The notes under the pieces are model-generated. The model saw only the letters and a list, made by a program, of their open reading frames with translations. It ran no database searches and had not been told where the DNA came from. Positions 36,609 to 48,593 of a DNA stretch of 64,000 bases are shown in pieces; the first letter of the stretch is position 1, and every line of letters begins with the position of its first letter. Source of the stretch: JALZVT01 sp039029135 (GTDB lineage Bacteria; Pseudomonadota; Gammaproteobacteria; Pseudomonadales; Azotimanducaceae); the NCBI GenBank assembly GCA_039029135.1, contig JBCCGT010000008.1:124001-188000 (forward strand), read 5' to 3'. The translations under genes were made by a program, and so were the position numbers.

Positions 36609-37659
36609 CAGGCCGCCTGCCCGGCAGCGGGGCCGGCCTCAGTCGTCAGGCGGGTCTCGGCGAGAAAGCGCTCGCCGATATCGAGCGCATCGCGGGACTC
36701 GTCAGCGGGCGGGCTGTAGCGCGCGAACTTCACCCGGTCGCAGCGGGCCAGCAGCTCGGAGAGCAGCTCGCGATGCGCTTGGCTCAGGTCGACGCTTTCG
36801 CGCGCCGCGGTAAGAAATTCCTCGGTGGTCAACTCCGGTGCGCGCACCTGAAATCGCTCTTCGATGTAGCGGCGCATGATGTCGGAAAGTTCGACGTACC
36901 AGCCGTCGGCGGCATCGCCCTCCGGCAGCCCGCCCGACGCCAGGGTCTGCAGGCGCCCGCGCGCGCGATCGTACGCGCTTGCCTGCTCGCGCACGGTCGC
37001 GCGACTGCGCAGTCGCGCAAAGATAAACAGCCCGGCGGCGACGGCAACCAGCGCGCCCATAACCAGCAGCCAGCGCACGCCGCGGCCGACGCCGAGCGGC
37101 TGCAGCTCGCCGCGCGGGGGACGCAGCTCGTCGATGACCGCACCCTCGGGCAGCACGGACTGCACGCTGATCGTCAGGCCGTCGGTCAGCAGTTCGTCGA
37201 ACTCGCGCGTCGGCCCGTCGCGCTCGTCGAAGAACTCGACGCGCAGACGCGGGATGCGCTGGCGGCCGCTGAACGGCGCCTGCAGGCGATAGCGCTGCGA
37301 GGCGCGACTGGTGCCGTCGGCATCCACGCTCTCGCGGGGCACAAAGTCGATGATGGAGAAGCGGCCCAGCGCCTCGCCGAACGCCGGCATCTCGACGCGC
37401 ACGCCGGGCTTGGCCACGACGCTGAGCGTTAGCGTCACCGGATCGCCGATCAGCGGCTCCGCGGGCGCGACGCTTACCGTCGCCGTCACGGGGCCCGCCT
37501 CGGTGACCGCGGTTAGGCCGTCTGTTTCCGTGGCTGCCTCGGTCTGCGTCTGCTGTGCCTGCTGCTCGCAGCCGAACTGGACGAGCGCACAGCAGCCGAC
37601 CAGCAGCAGCCGCAGCTGCCAGCGGGCGGCGGTCGGCGCGCGTCGCGTGGACGGCGCCA

Positions 37660-37660
<1 letters not shown>
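36608..37660 (-). CDS. BatD-like/DUF4381-like lipoprotein of the bat operon
   Basis: This 350-residue protein occupies the place of the DUF4381 gene in MoxR-BatA operons but is about twice as long. It has a lipobox VQFGC (Cys31), a periplasmic BatD-like Ig domain (residues about 58-170; AEPLIGDPVTLTLSV), one membrane helix (WLLVMGALVAVAAGLFIFA) and a cytosolic DUF4381-like end (VELSDIMRRYIEERFQV, TTEEFLTAA). It looks like a fusion of a BatD-type domain with DUF4381. The lipid anchor in combination with a transmembrane helix is unusual, so the leader may instead be an uncleaved anchor. Both ends overlap neighbours by one base. Confidence 0.75.
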
Positions 37661-38664
<1,004 letters not shown>

Positions 38665-38672
38665 GGGCGCGG

Positions 38673-39656
<984 letters not shown>

Positions 39657-39661
39657 GTCGG

Positions 39662-39668
39662 ACCTCCT
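39662..39668 (-). promoter_or_regulatory. Ribosome-binding site deciding the TTG start of moxR
   Basis: AGGAGGT on the minus strand, five bases before TTG at 39656, is the clearest Shine-Dalgarno in the window and supports the non-ATG start. Confidence 0.75.
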
Positions 39669-39881
39669 GTCGGGTGCTCTGTGTTCGTTGTGAAACGCGT
39701 TTTGCTGCCGCATCCGGCGCTGTGCCGCGCTGCGCATAGCGCGCGTGCGTGCCGCCGGCTTTGTCAGTCGGCGCGCGGAAGGTTACGACCTCAGCCGGGT
39801 TTTTCAAGCCGTGCGCGAAGGCGGCACGCGGTCGCGACCACCGGGAATTCGATGCGCTTTAGCGACAAAAGTTCGCCGCTC

Positions 39882-40523
39882 TCAGTCTTCTCGGTCGACC
39901 ATCGCCATGACGTCGTTGTCGGCCTCGCTCGAGGGAGCGGGTATCTCGCGAATGCGCTCCTCGACATCATCGTATTCCAACCGCAGCGCCCGACTCATGG
40001 TGGCGTGCATGGCGTAGGTGCAGGTGATGTAGGTCAACTCCAGAATCATCTCGTCGCTCAGGCCCGACTGCAGCGCGGCGAAGACGCCGTCCGGGACGCG
40101 CCCGCGTTCCAACACCAGCGCGTCGGTGTACGCAAGCACCGCACGCTCGAGCGCCGAGAAGCAGTCCGCCGTCGACCAGTGGGGGATCGCGTCGATCTGC
40201 GTCTCGCTCAGGCCCACCTCGCGGCACGACTTGCAGTGCTGGGAGAACACGAACTGCGAACCGACGACGTAGCCCGCGCGCGTCTGGCCCAGCTCCCGCA
40301 GCTTCGGGTCCAGCACGCGGGCGGGGTCGCGATAGAAACGAAAACCCTCGGTCGTGTGTACGAACGCGTCGGGCACCAGATTGAACACCGTCCACCAGTT
40401 GCCCGGGGTGCCGGTTGCCGTGCCGGGCTCCTGCACGGGGTCGCGGTCGCCGAACAGCATGTTGAAGATGGCGTTGGCGTACTCGTGGTTGGCCTCGCGG
40501 CCGGCCTGCTTCAGGCGGGGCAT
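39882..40523 (-). CDS. Carboxymuconolactone decarboxylase/AhpD-like protein
   Basis: This 213-residue protein belongs to the carboxymuconolactone decarboxylase/AhpD-like fold. The CxxC pair is in QFVFSQHCKSCREVG; the following TQIDAIPHWS, FSALERAVLAYTDAL and LSDEMILELTYITCTYAMHA are typical helices. The histidine that usually follows the CxxC pair by four residues in AhpD is a glycine here, so peroxidase-type activity is doubtful. The start ATG is preceded by agaggaga. It lies 49 bp downstream of the aldo/keto reductase, likely in one transcript. Confidence 0.84.
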   Translation of the reverse strand: MPRLKQAGREANHEYANAIFNMLFGDRDPVQEPGTATGTPGNWWTVFNLVPDAFVHTTEGFRFYRDPARVLDPKLRELGQTRAGYVVGSQFVFSQHCKSCREVGLSETQIDAIPHWSTADCFSALERAVLAYTDALVLERGRVPDGVFAALQSGLSDEMILELTYITCTYAMHATMSRALRLEYDDVEERIREIPAPSSEADNDVMAMVDRED

Positions 40524-40572
40524 GGCGTTCTCCTCTGTGTCCGTGTAGTCGGTACGGCGTTCACGGGGCGGG

Positions 40573-41544
40573 CTAGAAGCTCGAGCTGCGCGGGACGTAC
40601 GGTTCTTCCAGCGCCTCGCGCTCGGCTGTCGTCAGCTCGACGTCGAGCGCCGCGACGGCGTCCTCGATGTGCTGCAGCTTGCTGGCGCCGACGATCGGCG
40701 CGGTCACGACCGGATTGCCGAGCACCCATGCCAGAGCGATCTGGGCGCGAGGCACGTCGCGCGCGGCGGCGATTTCCGCGACCCGCTTGACGATGTCCTC
40801 GTCGCGATTGCGATCGAAGCGCGCCTTGATCAGCGGATCGGTTTCGGTGCGCGCGGTGGTGTCGTCCCAGTCGCGGGTCAACACGCCACGGGCGAGCGGG
40901 CTCCAGGGGATCACCCCGATGCCCTGATCCGCGCACAGCGGAAGCATCTCGCGCTCTTCCTCGCGCTGCAGCAGGCTGTACTGGTTTTGCATGGACACGA
41001 AGCGGTTCCAGCCGTTGATTTTCGCCGTGTACAGCGCCTTGCTGAATTCCCAGGCCCACATGGACGACGCGCCGACGTAGCGAATCTTGCCGGCGCTGAT
41101 CGCGTCGTCGAAGGCGCGCAGCGTTTCCTCGATGGGCGTGCGTCGGTCGTAGCGGTGAATCTGGTAGAGGTCGATGTAGTCGGTCCCCAGGCGACGCAGG
41201 CTGTGCTCGATTTCGGTCATGATCGCCTTGCGCGACAGTCCCAGCGAATTTGGCTTAGTGCCGCGCATGGGAAAGTACACCTTGGTCGCGATGACGACCT
41301 CGTCCCGATCCGCCAGCTCGCGCAGGAGCTTGCCCGTGATCTCCTCCGAGGTGCCCCGCGAATAGGCGTTGGCCGTGTCGAAGAAGTTGATGCCGAGTTC
41401 CAGGGCGCGTTCCAGCAGCGGGCGAGTGTCCATCTCGTCGAGACTCCACTCGTGTGCCCCCGGCGTCTGCGCGCCGAAGTTCATGCAGCCGAGGCATATG
41501 CGTGAGACGTCGAGGCCGGTGTCGCCGAGTTTGGTGTAGTGCAT
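40573..41544 (-). CDS. Aldo/keto reductase
   Basis: This 323-residue NADPH-dependent aldo/keto reductase reduces aldehydes or ketones. The catalytic tetrad is visible as Asp and Tyr in FFDTANAYSRGTSE, Lys in IATKVYFPM and His in LYQIHRYDRRTP. The cofactor-site block VTAPIVGASKLQHIEDA is also present. I chose ATG 41544 (MHYTKLGDTGL), which matches the family start; the open frame extends 26 codons further. It is divergent from the small anchored protein at 41681. Confidence 0.93.
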   Translation of the reverse strand: MHYTKLGDTGLDVSRICLGCMNFGAQTPGAHEWSLDEMDTRPLLERALELGINFFDTANAYSRGTSEEITGKLLRELADRDEVVIATKVYFPMRGTKPNSLGLSRKAIMTEIEHSLRRLGTDYIDLYQIHRYDRRTPIEETLRAFDDAISAGKIRYVGASSMWAWEFSKALYTAKINGWNRFVSMQNQYSLLQREEEREMLPLCADQGIGVIPWSPLARGVLTRDWDDTTARTETDPLIKARFDRNRDEDIVKRVAEIAAARDVPRAQIALAWVLGNPVVTAPIVGASKLQHIEDAVAALDVELTTAEREALEEPYVPRSSSF

Positions 41545-41680
41545 GAGCGCATCCGTGGGCTGTTGAGAAGTTGGTGCCGGACCCGCGTGCCGATAGCGCT
41601 GGCGCGAGCCCCGACCATTCACCTTGCGCGATCGTCATCGTCTGCGCAACGATGCGCACTTTCAGGCAGAGAGACGCGAT

Positions 41681-42175
41681 ATGACGATCTTGAAGTGGTT
41701 GGTAGGCCTGCTGGTTGCCGTCGCCGTGCTGATCGCGCTGGTGTTCGGTGGGGCCCGTTTTGCAGATGGACCATTGGCGCTGGTACCGGGTGGCCCGCTG
41801 CAGTCCGGGGAATTGCGGGCGACGCCGGCTGACTGGAGCTTCGCGGCGGACGTCGAGGAGATCGAGTTCGAAAGCGGCGGCCGCTCGCGCACGGTGTGGA
41901 TCGTGGCCGACGGTGGGGACGGATTCATTCCGGCGAGTGCGCTGTTCCCGCCGATGAAGACCTGGCACAAGGAGGCGCTGACCGAGCCCGCCGCCATGGT
42001 CCGCATCGACGGCGTGCGCTACCCCATCAACCTGCGACGCATCCAGCCGGATTCGCCGCGCTTCGGCGTCGTGCTGCAACGACTGCAGGCGAAGTACACG
42101 CTGCCACCGGGTTCCGAGGACGTCGACCCCGCGGAGGCCGTCTGGGTCTTCGCGCTCGACGCACGCGCGCTCTGA
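41681..42175 (+). CDS. Small membrane-anchored protein, split-barrel type
   Basis: This 164-residue protein has an N-terminal membrane helix (LKWLVGLLVAVAVLIALVF) and a soluble domain with IEFESGGRSRTVWIVADG, FPPMKTWHKEALTEPA and MVRIDGVRYPINLRRI. The pattern (Trp, His-Lys, then VRIDGVRYP) resembles the deazaflavin/pyridoxamine-oxidase-like split barrel, but no cofactor residues can be named. Its overall design matches the anchored protein at 5954. The ATG at 41681 is the best start. Confidence 0.72.
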   Translation: MTILKWLVGLLVAVAVLIALVFGGARFADGPLALVPGGPLQSGELRATPADWSFAADVEEIEFESGGRSRTVWIVADGGDGFIPASALFPPMKTWHKEALTEPAAMVRIDGVRYPINLRRIQPDSPRFGVVLQRLQAKYTLPPGSEDVDPAEAVWVFALDARAL

Positions 42176-42260
42176 CACGCGCGCATTGAATGGTCGATTG
42201 TGAACCTCAACGCGGGGGCGCTTGAGCGCGCGTCCCGCGACGCTGAACACTCGTCAGAGT

Positions 42261-42312
42261 GAAAAATTAGCATTACATTTTTTTAGCCATTCGTAAGTAA
42301 ATTGCCAATATG
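42261..42312 (+). promoter_or_regulatory. AT-rich upstream region of the giant oxidase gene
   Basis: A sharply A+T-rich stretch with a run of seven T (42278-42284) lies 39-90 bp before the ATG at 42351, unlike anything nearby. It probably holds the promoter; I could not place -35 and -10 boxes with confidence. Confidence 0.45.
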
Positions 42313-42350
42313 ATGGCCGTCTTGTCATTCGGACCTATCGGGGCGGTTTC

Positions 42351-45300
42351 ATGGGGAGTCGATACTGGCCGATCGTTGGCGTTTGCGCGTTGGCTTTGGT
42401 CGGCGCCACACAGGCGCGCGCAGCGAATGTAACGCTGTATCAGGGTAGCTTCGATGCGCTGCCCGATTTTTCAACGCTGAGCGCCGACCAGTCGTTTGCC
42501 TCACCCGTGATATCGGCAGCGGTCACGGCTCAGGCCACCAACTTTGCGCTGGTGTTCGAGCAGTCGCTTAACGTCGATCGTGCGGGCACCTACGCGTTCA
42601 CGCTGACCTCGGACGACGGCTCAAAGCTCTTCGTCGACGGCGCGCAGATCATCGACAACGACGGCCTGCAGGCGGCGACCACCGAGACGGGTACCGTCAA
42701 CCTCGCGGCCGGTCAGCACAGCCTGCGCGTCGAGTATTTTCAGCAGGGTGGCGAGAAGTTTCTAAACCTGCTGGTGCAGGGGCCCGGCGATCCGCAGCCG
42801 CATCCGCTGCCCGCGGACGGCAACCTGGGCGCGAAGAACGGGTTCGACTACTTTGTCTATAACCTCGGGACCGCAAGCGTGCTGCCCGATTTCACGGGCC
42901 TCGTGCCGGTGGACGCGGGTGTTGCGTCTGACATAGGCACCGGCGTGACGGGACTCACCGAAGAATTCGGGCTCGTGTTCGCAGGCGACCTCAGCGTCAG
43001 CGATACCGGCAATTACCTGTTTGCGGTCACTTCCGACGACGGCTCATCGCTTGAGATCGGTGGCGACACCGTCGTCGACAACGACGGACTGCACGCCGCG
43101 GTTACGGTTACGGGCGTCGCGAACCTGGCACCCGGTGATTATCGCTTTCGCGTCGAGTTCTTCGAGAATCAGGGTCAGGAATCCCTAGACGTCGCGTATC
43201 AGAGCGAAGGCGGGCTGACGTTTGCGCCCTTGCCTGCAAGCGGTCCGCTAGAGTTCGTGGAGCCGCCGCCCGCATCGGAGGTCGGTCAATGGACGGCGCC
43301 GCTCGAATGGCCTGTCATTCCGTCTTCTGTCGCCAACCTGCCGGATGGTCGACTGCTCGGCTGGACGTCGGCCGAGCCCGACGCCTCGCCCAGTCTCCCG
43401 GAGTTCACGTTTTCGGTGGTTTACGATCCGCTGACGGACTCCTTTGAGCCGGTGAATCACAACGGCCACAACATGTTCTGTCCGGGCATCGCGCTGCTCG
43501 AGGATGGCACGGTGTTCGTTAATGGCGGCCAGGGCAACAACAACAATACTTCTAGCTACAGCCTGAATAGTGGCTGGCAAAATCTGCCCGACATGAACCA
43601 GGGCCGGTTCTATCCCACCAGCGTGTTGCTGCCGGACGAGTCGGTCTGGACCACGTTTGCCGCGGGCGCGGGCAACACGGCGGAGATCTGGGATCCGCTG
43701 AACAACAGTTGGACCATCACGCCAAATACGTCGCAGGCGATCCTGAATCAGGAGCAGAGTGCGGTAAACAACGGCGGTAATCCGAACGGCGCGGGCACGA
43801 TGCAGTGGTACGCGCACTTGATGCTGACGCCGCAGGGCGACGTGCTGAGCGCAGGTCCGGCTCAAACGTGGCTGCGCTTCGATCCCCAGGGCGGTACCCA
43901 GAACCAAAATCTCGGTCAGCCTGCCGGTGATCGGGCGCGCGTGTTCGGCAACGTCGTCAACTACGGCGCCGGCCAGACCATGCTGATCGGCGGGCACGAT
44001 CCGCGCGAGCAACAGCCGGCTGCCGCGGAAAACGTCTATCTGATCGACATGAACGGTCCGAGCCCAACGGTGACACAGGGGGCGCCGATGATTCAGGGCC
44101 GCGCGTTCAGCAACTCGGTGACGCTGCCGAACGGCGAGATTCTCGTGGTTGGCGGCAACACCAGTGGCAAGCTGTTCAGCGACGAAGGCACGATTCTCGC
44201 GAGCGAAATCTATGCGCCGGCATCCAACAGCTGGCGCACGGTGGCGCCGATCTCCATTCCGCGCAACTACCACTCGACGGCCATCCTGTTGCAGGACGGC
44301 CGCGTGTTCTCGGGCGGCGGCGGAGTCTGTGGCAACGGCTGTGCGGCCAACCATTCGGATTCGCAGATCTACTCTCCGGGCTATCTGTTCAACGCAGACG
44401 GTTCGGCCGCAAGTCGCCCGACCATTGCGAGCGCGCCCGATCAGGCCAACGTCGGTGCTGCACTCACGGTTGCCGCGAGTGCGGACACGGCTCAGTTCAC
44501 GTTGGTGCGTCTCAGCGGCACGACTCACCATATCAACCCCGACCAGCGATTCCTGCCTCTGGCCAGCACAGCGCTGGGCGGCGGTCAGTTCGAGGTACAG
44601 CTCCCTTCTAACGTCAATGTCCTGCTGCAGGGTTACTACTGGCTGTTCGCCGTCAACGCAGATGGCACGCCTTCGATCGGTCGCAATCTCCAGATCGTCC
44701 GCGAAGAAGTCGATGAAGGTGGTGGCAACGGCGGTAACGATGCGGGCTATAAGTATTATCGGTTTACGCCCACAGCGCTGCGCGGGCCCACGCCGGATGG
44801 CGTGCAGCTCAGCGAGCTCTCCCTGTTCGATACGGCCGGCGCGCGTCTGCCAGACGGCCTCGCGTTCAACCCAGGTGGGAACAATCCTGCTGGCGAAGGT
44901 CCGCAACAGGTGCTAGACGGCGATACGGCGACCAAGTGGCTGGACTTCAACCAGGGGCCGCTGGTGATTGAATACAATGCGCCCACACTCGCGACCAGCT
45001 ATCGGCTGACGACAGCGAATGACGCCGTAGCTCGCGACCCCGTGCAATGGCTATTCGAAGCCAGCAACGACGGCTTTAACTGGGTGACGCTCGACGCCCG
45101 CACCGACGCCGCCGAGCCGACGCCGACGAGTCGTCAGGTCGACGGCTCACTGTATCCGCTGGGCAACAACGCCGAAATCGAAGTGGATGTACTGGGTGGC
45201 GCGCTTACCGGGAGTTTCCAGGTGGTAAACGGCGCATATCTGGTCGTGCCTGACGGCGTAGGCGAGGAGTACACCTTTGCTGAATCGCTCGGTCGGGTCG

Positions 45301-48300
45301 ATCTGACGGTCGACGTTGACGCGGCGGGCGATTACCTGATCGAGGGCTCCGTGTGGTCGCCGAACGGTACCTCGAACTCGTTCTACGTGCGCGTCGACGG
45401 TGCGCCTGCGACGCCCATACTGTGGGACACGCTGGTCGGCGGTAGCTTTCTGCCGCAGCTCGTACAGAATCGAGGGGCCGATGCGCCATTCAGCGTCGAA
45501 CTCGACGCAGGCCAGCATATTCTGTCTCTATACCACCGCGAGGACGACACGCGGATCGAGTCGCTGCGCCTGATTCAGATCAGCGGCGATACCGCGCCGC
45601 TCGACAGCGACGGCGATGGCGTACCCGATTCCGAAGACGCGTTCCCGAACGATCCCACCGAGACGACGGATACCGACGGTGACGGCGTTGGTGATAACAG
45701 CGACGCGTTCCCAACGGATCCAACCGAGAGCGCCGACAGCGACGGTGACGGCGTTGGCGATAACGCGGATGCATTCCCCAACGATCCCGACCGGGCACTC
45801 GAACTCGCCGCGACACCGGCGCAGCCGAATCGCTCGACGACGCTGCTGCTCGAACCGGCCGCCGCTGGCGATCGCGTGTGGAGCGTCAATCCCGATAACG
45901 ACAGCGTGACGGTGCTGAATGCCGCTGGTGGCAAGTTGGCCGAAATCGCAGTAGGCGATACCCCCTGGGCGCTCGCGCTCTCGCCTGACGGCGCCACGGT
46001 GCTGGTTTCGAACAAGGCCGACGCGACGCTGTCGCTGATCTCGACGGCGAGCCTCGCCGTCACGGCGACGGTTGAGCTGCCGGCCAACAGTGCGCCCCAC
46101 GGCGTGGTGTATGCTGGCGACGGCGCCAGCTATTTCGTCGTCCTCGAAGGCGCGGCCAGCGTCGAAAAGCGTGTGGCGGCGACGAACGCGCTGACGTCGA
46201 CCCTGGTCGTCGGCGGCACGCCGAGGCACCTGTCGGTCACGCCCGATGGCAGTGAGCTGCTGGTGAGTAACTTCATCACGCCGCCGCTGCCCGGCGAGGA
46301 CGGCGCCAGCGTCGACACATCGGCCGGCGGCGGTCAGGTGTTCGTCGTCGATGCGGCCAGCATGACAATCACATCACTGATCACCATCGCCCACGACGAT
46401 CGACCGATCAGCGATTCGCAGGGCAAGGGTCTACCGAACTATCTGGGTGCGGTAACGGCCAGCCACGGCGGCGGCTTTGCGATCTTGCCCTCTAAGAAGG
46501 ACAACGTTGCGTCCGGCACGCTGCGCCAGGCCGTCGGCATGACCTTCGACCAGACCGTGCGTGCCCAGACCAGCCGCATCCTGCTCGATACGCTGACCGA
46601 GGACGCCGGCGCGGCGCTCGATCACGACAACGCGAGCGTCGCGACCTCGGTCGCGTTCACCGGCGACGATCGCTACCTGTTGGTGACGCTGGAGACCAGC
46701 CGCGAGCTGTTGATCTACGATTTCGATGAGAACTTCGAGATCGCGCGACTGGAAACCGAGCGTGCGCCGCAGAGCGTCGTCGTCAGCAGCGACGGTCAGA
46801 CGGCTTACGTGCACAACTTCATGGACCGCAGCGTGTCGATCTTCGACCTGGCCGCGGCCATCGACGCGTCCCCGACGACGGAGCCGGCGCTGGGCGTGTC
46901 CTCGACCGTCGCGAACGAGTCGCTGGCACCGAACGTGCTGCTCGGCAAGCAGCACTTCTATGACGCGGGCGACGATCGCCTCGCACGCGATGGCTATATG
47001 TCGTGCGCGTCCTGTCACAAGGAAGGCAAGCACGACGGCCGCACCTGGGACTTCACCCTGTTCGGCGAAGGCGTGCGCAACACGCCGTCTCTGCTTGGTC
47101 GCGCCGGATTGGGTCACGGCCCCGTGCACTGGACGGGGAACTTCGACGAGTTGCAGGACTTTGAGGCGCAGATCCGCGAATTCGCCGGCGGCGATGGTCT
47201 GATGAGCGATGTCGACTTCTTCGCCGGCACGCGCAGCGAGCCGCTGGGCGATCCGAAGGCCGGCCTCAGCGCTGATCTCGACGCGCTGGCCGCGTATCTC
47301 ACGTCGCTGACGGCGCCGGAGCTTGCGCCCGCGCAGGCGCAAGACGCGAGTGCGGCCGCCGAGCGCGGCGCACAGCGCTTCGACGATCTGGGCTGCGCGT
47401 CTTGCCACAGCGGCGACACCTTCACCGACTCCGGCGACGGTCCGCTGCACGACATCGGCACGCTCACGGCGGCCAGCGGGCAGCGACTGGGCGAGCAGCT
47501 GCTCGGCATCGACACGCCAACGCTGCTCGGCCTGTTCGCCTCCGCGCCCTATCTGCACGACGGTTCGGCGCCGACGATAGAGGCTGCGATCCAGGCGCAC
47601 GCTGGAATCGCTTTTGCCGGTACAGACATCGCCGACCTGGTGGCACATCTGCTGCGGCTGCCGGTGGCTGAAGAGCCTGGCGAGGTCGAAGAGCTGCTAA
47701 GTGAACGCGTCATCAGCCGCTCTGGATCGCAGAAAGTCCGCGAGGCCGTGACTATTCCGTTGGACGCAATCCGCCTGACCGCGACCCTGACCGGCGGCAC
47801 GGGCGACGCCGATCTCTACGTCGGCGACCGGTTCAAGCCGAAGGCCAACCGCTTCACCTGTGCGTCCACTGCGGCGGGCACCGAGGAAGTGTGCGTGCTG
47901 GATTCGGTGACGCCGATCGGGCCGTACAACATACTCGTAACCGTCGGCGCGAGCGCGTCGAGCTACGCCGACGTGACGCTGCGAGTGACGGCGACGGTGC
48001 CCGGTACGCCGGGGGTCAACCAGCCGCCCAGTGCGAGCTTCGTCACCAGCAGTGCGGGCCTGGACGCTACCTTCGATGCGTCCGCGTCCAGCGACAGCGA
48101 TGGCACGATCGGCTCTGCAGACTGGTCGTTTGGCGACGGCGCGACGGGCACCGGCCTGGTCATCACGCACAGCTATCCGGCAGCCGGTACCTATACCGCG
48201 ACCCTGACCGTGACGGACGACGACGGCGCGACGGCCACGGTCTCCCAGCAGGTCGAGGTGACCGAGCCCGGCGGACCCGTCGAGACGGTGCTGCTGGAGC

Positions 48301-48593
48301 TCGAAGACCAGAAGAAGAGCGCTGGCAAGAAACTGCGTAAGGCGGTGGTCGCGCCGGTTGGGGGCGGCACGCTTGTGTTCACGACCAGCGGTGGAAGCGG
48401 CGACGCGGATCTGTACGTGAGCGAAGGCGCGAAGCCGAAGCTGTTCGTCTTCGACTGCGCCGATACCGGATCGGGCAATCTGCACGAGTGCCGGATCGAG
48501 AATGCCGTCGGAGGTGCCACCTATAACCTGCTGGTCAACGCGACCGCCGCGTTCAAAGACGTGGATGTGCGGGTGGTCTACACGAGCGAATAG
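42351..48593 (+). CDS. Giant secreted copper-radical oxidase/dihaem cytochrome fusion
   Basis: This 2080-residue exported protein has, in order: signal peptide (1-24); two PA14 domains (about 28-150 and 165-300); a galactose/glyoxal-oxidase-type kelch domain with its early-set end (about 310-795); a discoidin-like domain (800-930); a beta domain (935-1083); DxDxDG calcium repeats (1085-1150); a YVTN propeller (1150-1510); a cytochrome module with C1552-C1555-H1556 and C1682-C1685-H1686; PPC (1775-1885); PKD (1890-1965); and PPC (1970-2080). All copper-radical residues are present: Cys377 and Tyr421 for the thioether, Tyr640, His641 and His726. It could oxidise an alcohol or aldehyde outside the cell and pass electrons to haem rather than only to oxygen; that is inference. 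The PPC ends suggest surface attachment or release by processing. Confidence 0.9.
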   Translation: MGSRYWPIVGVCALALVGATQARAANVTLYQGSFDALPDFSTLSADQSFASPVISAAVTAQATNFALVFEQSLNVDRAGTYAFTLTSDDGSKLFVDGAQIIDNDGLQAATTETGTVNLAAGQHSLRVEYFQQGGEKFLNLLVQGPGDPQPHPLPADGNLGAKNGFDYFVYNLGTASVLPDFTGLVPVDAGVASDIGTGVTGLTEEFGLVFAGDLSVSDTGNYLFAVTSDDGSSLEIGGDTVVDNDGLHAAVTVTGVANLAPGDYRFRVEFFENQGQESLDVAYQSEGGLTFAPLPASGPLEFVEPPPASEVGQWTAPLEWPVIPSSVANLPDGRLLGWTSAEPDASPSLPEFTFSVVYDPLTDSFEPVNHNGHNMFCPGIALLEDGTVFVNGGQGNNNNTSSYSLNSGWQNLPDMNQGRFYPTSVLLPDESVWTTFAAGAGNTAEIWDPLNNSWTITPNTSQAILNQEQSAVNNGGNPNGAGTMQWYAHLMLTPQGDVLSAGPAQTWLRFDPQGGTQNQNLGQPAGDRARVFGNVVNYGAGQTMLIGGHDPREQQPAAAENVYLIDMNGPSPTVTQGAPMIQGRAFSNSVTLPNGEILVVGGNTSGKLFSDEGTILASEIYAPASNSWRTVAPISIPRNYHSTAILLQDGRVFSGGGGVCGNGCAANHSDSQIYSPGYLFNADGSAASRPTIASAPDQANVGAALTVAASADTAQFTLVRLSGTTHHINPDQRFLPLASTALGGGQFEVQLPSNVNVLLQGYYWLFAVNADGTPSIGRNLQIVREEVDEGGGNGGNDAGYKYYRFTPTALRGPTPDGVQLSELSLFDTAGARLPDGLAFNPGGNNPAGEGPQQVLDGDTATKWLDFNQGPLVIEYNAPTLATSYRLTTANDAVARDPVQWLFEASNDGFNWVTLDARTDAAEPTPTSRQVDGSLYPLGNNAEIEVDVLGGALTGSFQVVNGAYLVVPDGVGEEYTFAESLGRVDLTVDVDAAGDYLIEGSVWSPNGTSNSFYVRVDGAPATPILWDTLVGGSFLPQLVQNRGADAPFSVELDAGQHILSLYHREDDTRIESLRLIQISGDTAPLDSDGDGVPDSEDAFPNDPTETTDTDGDGVGDNSDAFPTDPTESADSDGDGVGDNADAFPNDPDRALELAATPAQPNRSTTLLLEPAAAGDRVWSVNPDNDSVTVLNAAGGKLAEIAVGDTPWALALSPDGATVLVSNKADATLSLISTASLAVTATVELPANSAPHGVVYAGDGASYFVVLEGAASVEKRVAATNALTSTLVVGGTPRHLSVTPDGSELLVSNFITPPLPGEDGASVDTSAGGGQVFVVDAASMTITSLITIAHDDRPISDSQGKGLPNYLGAVTASHGGGFAILPSKKDNVASGTLRQAVGMTFDQTVRAQTSRILLDTLTEDAGAALDHDNASVATSVAFTGDDRYLLVTLETSRELLIYDFDENFEIARLETERAPQSVVVSSDGQTAYVHNFMDRSVSIFDLAAAIDASPTTEPALGVSSTVANESLAPNVLLGKQHFYDAGDDRLARDGYMSCASCHKEGKHDGRTWDFTLFGEGVRNTPSLLGRAGLGHGPVHWTGNFDELQDFEAQIREFAGGDGLMSDVDFFAGTRSEPLGDPKAGLSADLDALAAYLTSLTAPELAPAQAQDASAAAERGAQRFDDLGCASCHSGDTFTDSGDGPLHDIGTLTAASGQRLGEQLLGIDTPTLLGLFASAPYLHDGSAPTIEAAIQAHAGIAFAGTDIADLVAHLLRLPVAEEPGEVEELLSERVISRSGSQKVREAVTIPLDAIRLTATLTGGTGDADLYVGDRFKPKANRFTCASTAAGTEEVCVLDSVTPIGPYNILVTVGASASSYADVTLRVTATVPGTPGVNQPPSASFVTSSAGLDATFDASASSDSDGTIGSADWSFGDGATGTGLVITHSYPAAGTYTATLTVTDDDGATATVSQQVEVTEPGGPVETVLLELEDQKKSAGKKLRKAVVAPVGGGTLVFTTSGGSGDADLYVSEGAKPKLFVFDCADTGSGNLHECRIENAVGGATYNLLVNATAAFKDVDVRVVYTSE

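Noticed and set aside
43248..44906. 552-codon open frame antisense to the giant oxidase gene
   Set aside because: It is Arg/Ala-rich with no recognisable domain, and lies entirely opposite the conserved copper-oxidase domain; long antisense frames are normal at this G+C.
46431..47648. 405-codon antisense open frame opposite the cytochrome part
   Set aside because: No family features; the plus strand has two CxxCH motifs in frame.
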